Origin: Streptomyces griseofuscus
Lineage (GTDB): Bacteria > Actinomycetota > Actinomycetes > Streptomycetales > Streptomycetaceae
DNA: 64,000 nt
Assembly (NCBI RefSeq): GCF_014673495.1
Contig: NZ_CP051006.1
Location: 5,146,001 to 5,210,000, forward strand
Reading direction: 5' to 3'
Shown here: piece after piece, positions 22,214 through 29,660 of the stretch
Position numbering within the stretch: the first letter of the stretch is position 1
Layout of the letters: each line of letters opens with the position of its first letter
Program-made: the position numbers and the translations under genes
The notes under the pieces: model-generated
What the model saw: only the letters and a program-made list of their open reading frames with translations
Database searches by the model: none
Told to the model about the DNA's origin: nothing

Positions 22214-22788
22214 AGTGGCCCCCAGCGGAGCCGTGCCCCGGTCCGGCGGATGAGGAAGCCTGGATCAACCGGTTGCTCTCGCTCCACGAGATGCCCGTCA
22301 GCAGCACGCTGAACAGTGAGCAGTGTGCCGGTACCCAGTGCATGTGGTGCGCGGCCGGTGCGCCGGCTGTGCTGCTTCCGCTGGAAGGGATGAGCGCCAG
22401 CTGGCCCCCGCGTGCCTGCACCGGATGCATCGAGGCGCGGAAAGCGAAACTCTCGACGTACCTTGCCTGGTGGGGGCACCTCGTGGGTTGCGAGGAGTGC
22501 CAGCGCACCGGCCGGTGCGCCGCTGCCGAGCCGCTGGCGCAGGCCCATGCCGCAGCCGTTGAGGCCGCGACCGGCAGCCGACTCGTCACCTGCATCCGCT
22601 GCCAGGCGACGGAAGACGTGAGCACCCCCCACCTCACCCCTCTCGCCTGGCTCGGCGACGCGTCTTCCTACCACAGCTATGCGCACATTCCGCAATGCCG
22701 CGCCCGACGCAGAGAGAGGGGCACGCTGCGATTTATCCCGGCCCCCCTGGGTCTCGACAGTGAGGCGGAAGGCGGCAGCCGTGCCTGA
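22201..22788 (+). CDS. cysteine-rich hypothetical protein
   Basis: A 195-residue protein, ATG with AAGGAG at 22191-22196. It has three paired-cysteine areas: CAGTQCMWC (about 42-50), CTGCIEARK and CEECQRTGRCA (about 75-105), then CIRCQA and a late H/C pair. Tryptophan-rich and polar, without membrane helix. Might be a multiple zinc-ribbon protein as common in Streptomyces accessory regions. Runs 8 bases over the start of the HTH gene. Confidence 0.55.
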   Translation: MELVKWPPAEPCPGPADEEAWINRLLSLHEMPVSSTLNSEQCAGTQCMWCAAGAPAVLLPLEGMSASWPPRACTGCIEARKAKLSTYLAWWGHLVGCEECQRTGRCAAAEPLAQAHAAAVEAATGSRLVTCIRCQATEDVSTPHLTPLAWLGDASSYHSYAHIPQCRARRRERGTLRFIPAPLGLDSEAEGGSRA

Positions 22789-23080
22789 CGATCACATCGA
22801 CTGGCCTCCGCACGGGCGGCCACTCAGGCCCGAGCAATGGGAACCCGCAGGCAGGTGGCTCAAAGGGCGGTACGAGAGTGGCGCGTCGATCCGCCAACTC
22901 GCCGCGGAGATCGGGCGCTCGTACGGCTTCGTACACCGTTACCTGACGCTGGCCGAGACGACCTTTCAGCCGCGTGGCGGTAGCAGGGCCAAGGCCGCGC
23001 CCGGCAGCGACGGGGCAGATGAGAACACCGCTCGTACCCCTGGTGGTCGAAAGCCGTCGGGCTTGGAGGAAGAAGGATGA
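22781..23080 (+). CDS. small helix-turn-helix protein
   Basis: A 99-residue protein from GTG 22781. Core GRWLKGRYESGASIRQLAAEIGRSYGFVHRYLTLAETTFQPRGG is a clear single helix-turn-helix (SIRQLAAEIGRSYGFVHRYL), a form found in very many Streptomyces integrative elements and phages. The tail (about 65-99) is low complexity. It probably binds DNA of the element and may control the operon it sits in. It overlaps the next ATG by 4 bases (ATGA). Confidence 0.75.
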   Translation: MPDDHIDWPPHGRPLRPEQWEPAGRWLKGRYESGASIRQLAAEIGRSYGFVHRYLTLAETTFQPRGGSRAKAAPGSDGADENTARTPGGRKPSGLEEEG

Positions 23081-23784
23081 CGACCGCCACCCACCCGCCT
23101 CAGGAGTTCCGGGGGTTACCCCCGGCGCCGCCCGGGATCGTGCCGTACATCGCGGGCTACAGCCTGGAGAGGGCCGAGAAGCCCAGGCTCATCGAGCACC
23201 CGCGGGGAGGGCTCGCGTACCAGGACGAGACACCGCACGATCGGGACCCGTGGGGCACGCTGTGGGTGCGGCCGCCCATCGTCCCGCGGCGGGCCCGCGG
23301 GCGCCCGCTGCTGAAGACCGTCCACGCGTACCGGCAGCGACGGGTGATGCGGGACATGCTCTGCCAGGTCTGCACTCAGCCACCCGCCGTCCCCGAGGGC
23401 CCGTACCTCTTCATCGGTCACAGCGCTGCCGGGCCGATCCGAGAGGGGGAGCTGACGCCGAGCCCACCGGTGTGCGTGCCGTGCGCCGGGATCTCCGTGC
23501 AGCTCTGTCGTCCGCTCCAGCACGGCCGATGGACAGCGGCCTGGGTGGAGTACCCCGGCCTCTGGGGGGTGATCGGGGACACCTACGCCCCAGGGACACT
23601 CGACCTGGTCGACCAGGGGTGCAGGATCCAGGCCGACACGCGCGAGGCCCGCTGGACCGTCGCCAGCATGTCGGTGGTCCAACTCCATGGCGTCACGCCG
23701 GCAGACCTGGACGCCGAATGGGCCGCCCTCGGCCGCGAGCGCTTGGAGGCCGAGTTCGCGCGGGTGGCGGAGCTGGCCGCCTGA
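23077..23784 (+). CDS. hypothetical Streptomyces protein with CxxC/CxxC pairs
   Basis: A 235-residue protein, ATG overlapping the HTH stop. Begins with a Pro-rich segment and GYSLERAEKPRLIEHPRGGLAYQDETPHDRDPWGTLWVRPP; a CQVCTQPPAVPEGPYLFIGHSAAGPIREGELTPSPPVCVPC region (CxxC, 39 residues, CxxC) near 90-135 suggests a zinc-binding HNH-like or ribbon module; no catalytic HxH is seen. Ends with an amphipathic helix. Protein type is frequent behind the small HTH gene in Streptomyces genomes; function unknown. Confidence 0.55.
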   Translation: MTTATHPPQEFRGLPPAPPGIVPYIAGYSLERAEKPRLIEHPRGGLAYQDETPHDRDPWGTLWVRPPIVPRRARGRPLLKTVHAYRQRRVMRDMLCQVCTQPPAVPEGPYLFIGHSAAGPIREGELTPSPPVCVPCAGISVQLCRPLQHGRWTAAWVEYPGLWGVIGDTYAPGTLDLVDQGCRIQADTREARWTVASMSVVQLHGVTPADLDAEWAALGRERLEAEFARVAELAA

Positions 23785-24073
23785 CCCAAGACCCCCGCTC
23801 CGGGCCGGATGGTAGCCGCAAGGGCCGCTGCTGCCTCCGGGCCCGGCCCGGAGTGGGCCAAGCTCCCGGTCCGCCCGCACCCCCGAGACGAGCGGGCCGG
23901 GCCACCCTTCTGCCGGTGTCGCCTCAGGCGGGCGATCCTCACGTGGGGGGCAACGAATGTGCGGCAGAAGGCCCCGTGAAGCAGCCGTGTCGCGAGAATC
24001 AACGGCCGCGTCGGCTGCCCCGGTCCGATCCCGGGCACGGGACTCCCCCTCTTACACGATCAGGAGACAAGAC
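23785..24073. other. non-coding gap with one hairpin
   Basis: A 289-base gap. CTCCGGGCC (23798-23806) can pair with GGCCCGGAG (23845-23853), probably a terminator of the gene before. An in-frame upstream extension of the DUF6302 gene (ATG 23957) exists but lacks protein character. AGGAG at 24062-24066 is the ribosome binding site of the next gene. Confidence 0.5.
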
Positions 24074-24481
24074 GTGAAGCGAACTCCGACCGTCGAAGTG
24101 CGGCCGCCTGACCGGCGCGACGAGTGGGCGGCGTCCTGGTACCGCGAGCGGCTGGACGACCCGACACTGCTCGACGCCGCGGTCGTCCTCGTCCTGGACG
24201 GCCCCGGGTCCATGGCGGTACCGAGCGGAGGACGGCGCCTCGGCGGCTACTTGAGCGTCGATGACGACGTGACGGTGCTCCGGGCGATGCGCGACGCGCT
24301 CGACGGACGGGAGGGCTTCCCCCACGTCCGCGTGCGCCTGTCGGAGCACCCCGAGGTGTGCCATCGCGTCGAGTGGGGGCCGGCGCCGCCCGAGTGCGGC
24401 GACCACGCGCTGCGCGGCCGGTTCTACGGCTACAGCGAGCAGGCGATCGTCGCGTACGTCGATGAGGCGCGCGAAGAGTGA
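24074..24481 (+). CDS. DUF6302 family protein
   Basis: A 135-residue protein from GTG 24074, seven bases after AGGAG. The stretch LLDAAVVLVLDGPGSMAVPSGGRRLGGYLSVDDDVTVLRAMRDAL and the ending EWGPAPPECGDHALRGRFYGYSEQAIVAYVDEA match, from memory, the DUF6302 proteins found across Streptomyces, often next to small HTH genes. Function unknown. It is separated from the radical SAM operon by a strongly structured gap. Confidence 0.7.
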   Translation: MKRTPTVEVRPPDRRDEWAASWYRERLDDPTLLDAAVVLVLDGPGSMAVPSGGRRLGGYLSVDDDVTVLRAMRDALDGREGFPHVRVRLSEHPEVCHRVEWGPAPPECGDHALRGRFYGYSEQAIVAYVDEAREE

Positions 24482-24746
24482 GCGCCCTGCCGAGCCTGAT
24501 GGCCTGACGAATCTCGCCGACTGCGCCTGATCCGCACGGGGCAGGGCGCGCGGTGCTGCCCCCCGCGCCCTGCCCGCCAGACCCGCTCCGGTCGGTCGCC
24601 GACGGTTCCCCCCCGGCCGGAGCGTCAACGCCCGCCCGCTTCCTGAACGCTGCTCGTCACACAGCCCGGAAGCGGGCGGGCCCCCGGAGGGCCCAAGCTG
24701 CCCCTGTGCGGGGCCCTCTCCGTCTCACAGATTCCGGGAGGCTCCC
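24482..24746 (+). promoter_or_regulatory. leader with three perfect hairpins before the radical SAM operon
   Basis: Three stems in a row: GGGCAGGGCGCG (24539-24550) with CGCGCCCTGCCC (24564-24575), 12 bp; GCCCGCCCGCTTCC (24630-24643) with GGAAGCGGGCGGGC (24668-24681), 14 bp; GAGGGCCC (24687-24694) with GGGCCCTC (24711-24718), 8 bp. None is followed by a T tract. The ribosome binding site GGGAGG (24736-24741) itself lies in a small GGGAG/CTCCC hairpin just before the TTG start. The first may end the DUF6302 transcript; the rest look like a regulated leader. Confidence 0.55.
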
Positions 24747-25856
24747 TTGACCGCTCGCACGCTCATCACGCCAGAGCAGGCGACCTCGTGCTACTTCCGC
24801 ACGTCCGTCGACCACCCGTACCGCAAGGCCCTCATCCAGATCGAGGAGAAGTGCAACGAGACCTGCAAGCATTGCTTCGTCTCCGCGACGAAGCGTGGCG
24901 ACACCATGCCTCTGGACCTGGTGCGGGGGCGTCTGATCCCGCAGCTGGCCGAGGCCCGAGTCAACCGGGTCACGCTGACGGGGGGTGAGCCGTTCATGCA
25001 CTCGGACGTGATCGAGGTCGCCGCCGCATTCCGCGACGCCGGTATGGGCGTCGGCGTGTGCACGAACGCCACCCTGGTGACGGACGAGCAGATCACCGCG
25101 CTCACCGAGCTGGACGCGCACATGAACGTCAGCCTGGACGGCTTCTCCGCCGACAGCCACGGCGTGTTCCGGGGCCGCCCGGAGGGGTTCGAGGAGACCG
25201 TCGAGACGGTGAAGCGGTTCGCGCGGGCGGGCATCCTGCAGGGCCTGCTGTGCACGCCGAACAACCTCGCCGAGGACAGGGAGTACGCCGAGCTGTGCGC
25301 CTTCGCCAAGGAGCAGGGCGCCAAGTACGTGCTGATGAACCCGCTCGGCGAGATGGGCCGCGGCGCGGCGAAGGGCGCGCAGAAGCTCCGCCGGCCGGAC
25401 GACCATATGCGGCACATCGCCGAGCTGACGATGCCGTTCGCCGATGAGGACCTGGAGCTCGTCCACATCCGGTTCCCGAACGACGGCAAGCCGCTCGCCG
25501 GCTGCGAGGCCGGCACGATCATCTACGTCTTCACGAAGGGCGAGGTCACCGTCTGCCCGTACTTGGTGTTCGCCGCGCGCACGCGCGTCAGCCAGCACCC
25601 GGACACGGACTTCATCGTCGGCAACGTCTGGGAGCACGACGACATCGCGGCCCGGCTCGACGCCTACCGCTTCCACGAGCGGTGGACGGTCGGCGACAAC
25701 CCGACCTGCGGGTCCTGCGCCCTGAACAAGGGGTGCGGCAAGGGCTGCCCGGCCGCCGTCGTCGCCTCCGGGCAGCGGATCGGCGCCGTCGACAGTGAGC
25801 TGTGCCCTGTCGTGCCCCGGCAGACCCGCATGCTGCCTGTGGTCGGTGTGTCATGA
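24747..25856 (+). CDS. radical SAM/SPASM domain enzyme
   Basis: A 369-residue protein, TTG start five bases after GGGAGG. The radical SAM core begins with CNETCKHC (Cys 36, 40, 43), which binds the [4Fe-4S] cluster that splits S-adenosylmethionine; GGEP at 79-82 holds the methionine amino group. The C-terminal part has a complete SPASM set: Cys 252-X11-Gly-X4-Cys 269, Cys 320-X2-Cys 323-X5-Cys 329-X3-Cys 333-X18-Cys 352, for two auxiliary clusters. SPASM enzymes commonly modify peptides (RiPP maturation), but no precursor peptide is visible here and the partners are nucleotide enzymes. Viperin-like nucleotide chemistry is less likely because viperins lack SPASM. Coupled to the kinase gene by ATGA. 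Confidence 0.9.
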   Translation: MTARTLITPEQATSCYFRTSVDHPYRKALIQIEEKCNETCKHCFVSATKRGDTMPLDLVRGRLIPQLAEARVNRVTLTGGEPFMHSDVIEVAAAFRDAGMGVGVCTNATLVTDEQITALTELDAHMNVSLDGFSADSHGVFRGRPEGFEETVETVKRFARAGILQGLLCTPNNLAEDREYAELCAFAKEQGAKYVLMNPLGEMGRGAAKGAQKLRRPDDHMRHIAELTMPFADEDLELVHIRFPNDGKPLAGCEAGTIIYVFTKGEVTVCPYLVFAARTRVSQHPDTDFIVGNVWEHDDIAARLDAYRFHERWTVGDNPTCGSCALNKGCGKGCPAAVVASGQRIGAVDSELCPVVPRQTRMLPVVGVS

Positions 25857-26467
25857 GCGGCCAGTTCGTCACCATCGACGGGCCAGGCGGGGTGGGGAAG
25901 TCCACCGTCGTCGCCGCGGTCGTCGACTTACTGCGCGCCGAGGGCCAGTCCGTGCTCGGGACGCGGGAGCCGAGCAACAGCCCGATCGGCCAGCTCGCCC
26001 GGCACGGCACGGAGGAGTACCGGGGGATGAGCATGGCGTGCCTGATCGCAGCCGACCGGTACCGGCACGTTGAGCAGGTGATCCGGCCGGCGCTCGCCCG
26101 TGGTGAGATCGTCGTCTGTGACCGCTACATCGCCTCCTCGTTGGTGCTGCAGGTGATGGACGGCGTGCCGCGGGACTCGGTGTGGGAGCTGAACAGACAT
26201 GCCGACATGCCGGACCTGGCGGTCATCATCAATGCCCGGGTCGACGCGATCGAGAAGCGGCTCGGGGCGCGCGGTCCGCACAGCCGGTACGAGCGCGAAC
26301 CGGGCGGTACCGAGCGGGAATGCGGCTACTACTACGAGGCCGCTAGGTTCCTGATGACCGCCGGCGTACCGGTGATGCAGCTGGACGCGTCGACGGCCGA
26401 CGCGGAAGACGTCGCCCGCGCTGTCGTCGCGGGGATCAAGGAACGATGGACGAAGGGCCGCGCATGA
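25853..26467 (+). CDS. thymidylate kinase-like nucleotide kinase
   Basis: A 204-residue P-loop kinase of the thymidylate kinase family, usual length about 205-215. Walker A GPGGVGKST at residues 10-18, the CDRYIASSLVLQ motif (DRY at 90-92) that binds phosphate acceptor, and a lid region ARGPHSRYEREPG. ATG overlaps the radical SAM stop. Streptomyces has its own chromosomal kinase for dTMP, so this copy probably acts on a special nucleotide or under phage or element control. In the family, the Arg in the P-loop lid and the base-binding residues set specificity; these cannot be read reliably here. Confidence 0.85.
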   Translation: MSGQFVTIDGPGGVGKSTVVAAVVDLLRAEGQSVLGTREPSNSPIGQLARHGTEEYRGMSMACLIAADRYRHVEQVIRPALARGEIVVCDRYIASSLVLQVMDGVPRDSVWELNRHADMPDLAVIINARVDAIEKRLGARGPHSRYEREPGGTERECGYYYEAARFLMTAGVPVMQLDASTADAEDVARAVVAGIKERWTKGRA

Positions 26468-27276
26468 ACACCCTGGACGTGCTGACGTTCAACCTGAACA
26501 ATCCGAGCCGCGAGCGCGCCGAGCGCCAGCTCGCCTACCTCGCGGACCGCCCGGAAGCCGTGCTGGTGCTCACCGAGACCGCCGACAGCGCGGGCTGTGC
26601 ATTCCTTGCGACCCGCTTCGCGGCGGCCGGGTACGACGTCGAGTTCCAGCTCCCCGGCAGCCGCGGGGAGCGCGGCGTGATGATCGTGTCCAAGCTCGCG
26701 ACCCGGCCCGGCCCCACCACGCTCGGCTACCTGCCGCACCGCTGCGTCTCCGTCACGGTCGACACCGACGCGGGCCCCCTCGACGTCATCGGCCTGTACG
26801 TGCCCTCGCGGGACGCGTCAGAAGAGAAGAAGCTCAGGAAGCGGTCGTTCCTGGAACAGTGCCGCCGCGGCATCCCGGAGGCCGGGAACCGGCAGCGCCT
26901 GGTGATCGGCGACTTCAACATCCTGGAGCCCGCGCACACGCCTCGGTACCGGTTCTTCCAGCCGTTCGAGTACGCCTTCTACGAGTGGCTCGGCGAGGTG
27001 GGCTACCAGGATGCCTTCCGCCGGCTCTACCCGCAGGTCCTCGAATACTCGTGGGTGGGCCGCACTGGCGACGGCTACCGCTATGACCACGCGCACGCCT
27101 CCAAGGCCCTGGCCGACAAGCTCCGCGAGTGCGCGTACGTCCACGAGGTGCGCACCGGCGAGGACCGGCTGACGGACCACTCCGCCCTCACGGTGTCACT
27201 GGCCGTCCAGCCGGCGATGCCGAACCACGTGACCAGCGTCGAGCGGGCCGCCGAGGCGGCACCCGCACTGTTCTGA
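26464..27276 (+). CDS. endonuclease/exonuclease/phosphatase-fold protein
   Basis: A 270-residue EEP-fold protein. Motifs: LDVLTFNLNNPS (Asn), VLTETADS (metal Glu), GLYVPSRD, VIGDFNILEP (Asp and Asn), YDHAHAS and LTDHSALTV (Asp-His). The set is complete, so it is probably an active phosphodiesterase or nucleotidase. ATG overlaps the kinase stop (ATGA), so it is the third cistron of the radical SAM operon. A related but clearly different protein is at 21078. In an operon with a nucleotide kinase and a MazG-like protein a nucleotide substrate seems plausible; DNA or RNA cannot be excluded. Confidence 0.85.
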   Translation: MNTLDVLTFNLNNPSRERAERQLAYLADRPEAVLVLTETADSAGCAFLATRFAAAGYDVEFQLPGSRGERGVMIVSKLATRPGPTTLGYLPHRCVSVTVDTDAGPLDVIGLYVPSRDASEEKKLRKRSFLEQCRRGIPEAGNRQRLVIGDFNILEPAHTPRYRFFQPFEYAFYEWLGEVGYQDAFRRLYPQVLEYSWVGRTGDGYRYDHAHASKALADKLRECAYVHEVRTGEDRLTDHSALTVSLAVQPAMPNHVTSVERAAEAAPALF

Positions 27277-27297
27277 CAATCGAACGAGGAGAGACCC

Positions 27298-27627
27298 ATG
27301 GGAGACCGCACCTGGGAGCAGGTTGGCCGTCTGCGGCAGTGGCTGGACGACGAGGCCGCTGAGGCGAGCCCGGCCGACGTTCGGTTGCTGCGCACGCTCA
27401 AGATCGGCGAGGAGTTCGGCGAGGTCGCCGAGGCTCTGCACGGGGTGATGGGAGCCAATCCGCGCAAGGGCCGCTCTCACGACTGGAACGACGTTCAGAA
27501 AGAGCTGGCGGACGTCATCGTGACCGCCATGGTCGCACTGGACACGATCGCCCCCGACGGCCGCCACGTCCTGGAGGAGCGTCTGGACCATCTAGTGGCG
27601 CGGGTGCTGCCCGAATCGGAGGTCTGA
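27298..27627 (+). CDS. MazG-like nucleotide pyrophosphohydrolase
   Basis: A 109-residue helical protein; GAGGAG ribosome site, ATG at 27298, 21 bases after the EEP gene. LKIGEEFGEVAEALHGV gives the EExxE metal motif at about residues 42-46, and QKELADVIVTAMVALD the ExxD motif at about 70-73, the all-alpha NTP-PPase signature (MazG/dUTPase-like). It hydrolyses NTP or dNTP to the monophosphate in characterised relatives. The last gene of the radical SAM operon, it could clear a damaged or rival nucleotide. Confidence 0.85.
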   Translation: MGDRTWEQVGRLRQWLDDEAAEASPADVRLLRTLKIGEEFGEVAEALHGVMGANPRKGRSHDWNDVQKELADVIVTAMVALDTIAPDGRHVLEERLDHLVARVLPESEV

Positions 27628-27930
27628 CGCGGCCTCGCTGCGCCCGACCGGCCGCACCGGTTCACTCGTGTGGGTGAGTTCTTGCGGTACGCGGCCGGGT
27701 ATCTGGAGGTAACAGCTCGAACTGAGCCGCCCCGCTGGCAAGTGCCCTCGACATGTGCATGGTGTTTTCAGATTTACCTAGGCACGGGTTGCGCCGGATG
27801 GGTTAAATGGGTCGGGCGGGGTTCGGCCAACAGCCCCTCAAGAACCGCTGCCGGCCGCGCTGTTGGCGTGGGCAGCAGCAGGGCGGCCCGCTTCCATGCT
27901 CCGCAAAGCCGGGAGTCGGGGCCGCTGCGT

Positions 27931-27957
27931 GGGCCCGGCGGGCTTGTCGCCGGGCCC
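27931..27957. terminator. hairpin terminator
   Basis: GGGCCCGGCG (27931-27940) pairs with CGCCGGGCCC (27948-27957) around a seven-base loop; 10 bp, all G-C. It lies about 300 bases past the MazG gene. Confidence 0.65.
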
Positions 27958-28107
27958 ACTGCTATCTAGTACGTGCGCCGACGACTGTTCAGATGCTCAA
28001 GGCTGAATAAATTTCGGCCGCGTTCCCGGCCGTTTTCCCACGGGAACACATCCCGCCAGCGGCTGCACCTGATTGCGCCCGGTTACGTGAGATCGGCGGC
28101 GATTCGC

Positions 28108-28175
28108 GCAGGTCAGAGGAAAGCCGCAGGTCAGATAGGGCGGCGGGTCGGTTTCAAGTCCGGCTCCGGGCACCA
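28108..28175 (+). other. putative attachment site: 3' end of a leucine tRNA
   Basis: TTCAAGTCCGGCTCCGGGCA plus CCA at 28153-28175 has the T-loop (TTCAAGT), the 3' half of the T-stem (CCGGC), the acceptor strand (TCCGGGC), discriminator A and CCA of a Streptomyces-type leucine tRNA. No D-arm, anticodon arm or 5' acceptor arm of proper length precedes it, so it is only the tail of a tRNA. Two copies of GCAGGTCAGA (28108-28117 and 28126-28135), 18 bases apart, just inside could be arm-type integrase sites. This is the pattern of an attR/attL where the full tRNA is at the other end, outside the window. Confidence 0.55.
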
Positions 28176-28366
28176 CTCACTCCACGCGCTCGGTCAGGTA
28201 GCAAGTTCGTCATGGAAGGCGATCACCCATGGCCGGGACGCACTCCTCCGCGTAGCGTGTGGGTCAACACGGCACGGGAAAGATCCTCCTCAAGTACCAC
28301 GATCGACCCTTTGCCAATCCATTACGCTTGAGCCAAGGCTGCGCGAGGCAGCCATGGAGGAGTGAG

Positions 28367-29254
28367 ATGAGGAGCAGCAACCCGGTCTTCTCGCGACGGG
28401 GCTTCAGCCGCGACAACGGCTACGCCGGCTTCAACGCCGCACCACAGGCCGGGTACGCAGGCGGCAACCCGTACGCGCAGAACCCCTACGCGCAAGGTGG
28501 CCAGAACCCGTACGCGCAGCAGGGCGGTTACGGACAGCCCGGCGTCCAGTACGGCGCCCCGCCGCAGGCCCCGGCCACCACCGGCCGGATGACGATGGAC
28601 GACGTCGTCGTCCGCTCGGCCCTCACGCTCGGTACGGTCGCCCTGGGCGCCGTCCTGGCCTGGGCCCTGCTCCCGGTCTCGCCCACGAGCTACGGCCTGG
28701 CCGTCGGTTCCGCGCTGATCGCGTTCGTCCTGGCGATGGTGCAGAACTTCAAGCGCACCCCGGTGCCCGCGCTGATCCTCGGTTACGCGGCCTTCGAGGG
28801 CGTCTTCCTCGGCGTCATCAGCGAGATGTACAACAGCCGCTGGCAGGGCGCCCCCTTCCAGGCGGTGCTCGGCACCATGGCCGTCACCGGCGCCACCCTC
28901 CTTGTCTACAAGGCCGGCTGGATCCGCGTCACCGCGCGCTACGCCCGTATCGGTCTCGCCATCGCGATGGCCTTCATGGCCGTCATGGTGGTCAATCTGC
29001 TGCTGGTCGTGTTCGGCGTCGCCGAGGACGGCGGCCTGCGCAGCTTCGGCCCGCTCGGCGCGGTCGTCGGCATCATCGCGATCCTGCTCGGCGCGTTCTT
29101 CCTGACCCTCGACTTCAAGCAGATCGAGGACGGCATCGCCTACGGCGCGCCGCGCAACGAGTCCTGGCTCGCCGCGTTCGGTCTCACCGTCACCCTGGTG
29201 TGGATCTACCTGGAGATGCTGCGTCTGGTGGCGATCTTCACCAACAACGACTAG
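28367..29254 (+). CDS. Bax inhibitor-1/YccA family membrane protein
   Basis: A 295-residue protein, ATG 28367 after GGAGGAG. The first 75 residues are a cytosolic Gly/Asn/Pro/Tyr/Gln-rich tail with repeats of NPYAQ; then seven hydrophobic segments (ALTLGTVALGAVLAWALL ... AFGLTVTLVWIYLEMLRLVAIF) with the inner EGVFLGVIS motif of the BI-1/YccA family. Members act as pH-sensitive calcium leak channels in other bacteria. Streptomyces proteins of this group usually carry such a low-complexity N-terminus. First gene of the chromosomal side. Confidence 0.88.
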   Translation: MRSSNPVFSRRGFSRDNGYAGFNAAPQAGYAGGNPYAQNPYAQGGQNPYAQQGGYGQPGVQYGAPPQAPATTGRMTMDDVVVRSALTLGTVALGAVLAWALLPVSPTSYGLAVGSALIAFVLAMVQNFKRTPVPALILGYAAFEGVFLGVISEMYNSRWQGAPFQAVLGTMAVTGATLLVYKAGWIRVTARYARIGLAIAMAFMAVMVVNLLLVVFGVAEDGGLRSFGPLGAVVGIIAILLGAFFLTLDFKQIEDGIAYGAPRNESWLAAFGLTVTLVWIYLEMLRLVAIFTNND

Positions 29255-29281
29255 CGCGCGTACGGCGCGCAGTTCGGCCAA

Positions 29282-29308
29282 GGGCCCCGGGCTTCCCGTC
29301 CGGGGCCC
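29282..29308 (+). terminator. terminator of the Bax-inhibitor-1 gene
   Basis: GGGCCCCGG (29282-29290) pairs with CCGGGGCCC (29300-29308), followed by TTCG; 9 bp stem with nine-base loop. Confidence 0.8.
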
Positions 29309-29330
29309 TTCGCCGTCCGGGGCGGGTGTC

Positions 29331-29561
29331 TCAGAGCAGCTTGCGGGCCGCCCTGCGCAGGTCGTACTCGTGCACGATGGCCTTGGCGTGGCCGTACGCC
29401 AGGTCGTACTCGTGCCTCAGCCAGGTGACCTTCTCCTCGAAGCGGAACAGGGCGGGGCCTTCTTCGACGGTGCGCAGCCAGTCGGAGACCTCACGACCGG
29501 TGCAGTGCGGGATGCGGGCGAGCATATTGCGATGGGTCTCCTCGGAGAAGACTTGGGACAT
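29331..29561 (-). CDS. DUF4287 domain protein
   Basis: A 76-residue protein with ATG 29561. MSQVFSEETHRNMLARIPHCTGREVSDWLRTVEEGPALFRFEEKVTWLRHEYDLAYGHAKAIVHEYDLRRAARKL. The helix-pair with WLRHEYDLAYGHAKAIVHEYDLRR is characteristic of the short DUF4287 proteins. Function unknown in the literature I remember. The frame extending to 30212 is not protein-like. GGAG upstream on its strand (cGGAGGTGCCG) supports the start. Confidence 0.8.
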   Translation of the reverse strand: MSQVFSEETHRNMLARIPHCTGREVSDWLRTVEEGPALFRFEEKVTWLRHEYDLAYGHAKAIVHEYDLRRAARKLL

Positions 29562-29660
29562 CGGCACCTCCGGGCGCAAAGGGGATGTGGGCCGGTCCTT
29601 CACGTCACCGTGCCCGAGGGTTCGCCTCTTGGCAACAGTGCGGCGCGTTACGCTCGGCGC

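Larger units (their letters stand above)
27628..28366. other. non-coding right end of the element
   Basis: A 739-base gap without a convincing gene; frames from 27670 and 27973 lack protein character. It holds a terminator hairpin (27931-27957), an AT-rich stretch near 28010-28025, two 10-base direct repeats and the tRNA-Leu 3' end (28108-28175), then the promoter and GGAGGAG ribosome binding site of the Bax-inhibitor gene (about 28356-28362). Confidence 0.6.

Noticed and set aside
24747..25856. Viperin-type radical SAM enzyme
   Set aside because: Kinase neighbour suggested it, but this protein has the seven-cysteine SPASM pattern, which viperins do not have.
27670..27969. 99-codon ORF downstream of the MazG gene
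   Set aside because: No ribosome binding site and the second half is shadow-like Gly/Arg/Ser sequence containing a terminator hairpin.
28077..28175. A full tRNA gene starting GCCCGGT
   Set aside because: The 99-base stretch has an imperfect acceptor (6 of 7) and no plausible D-arm or anticodon arm; only the 3' 23 bases are tRNA-like.
27973..28365. 130-codon ORF before the Bax-inhibitor gene
   Set aside because: It crosses the tRNA tail and has low-quality amino acid composition, with no ribosome binding site.
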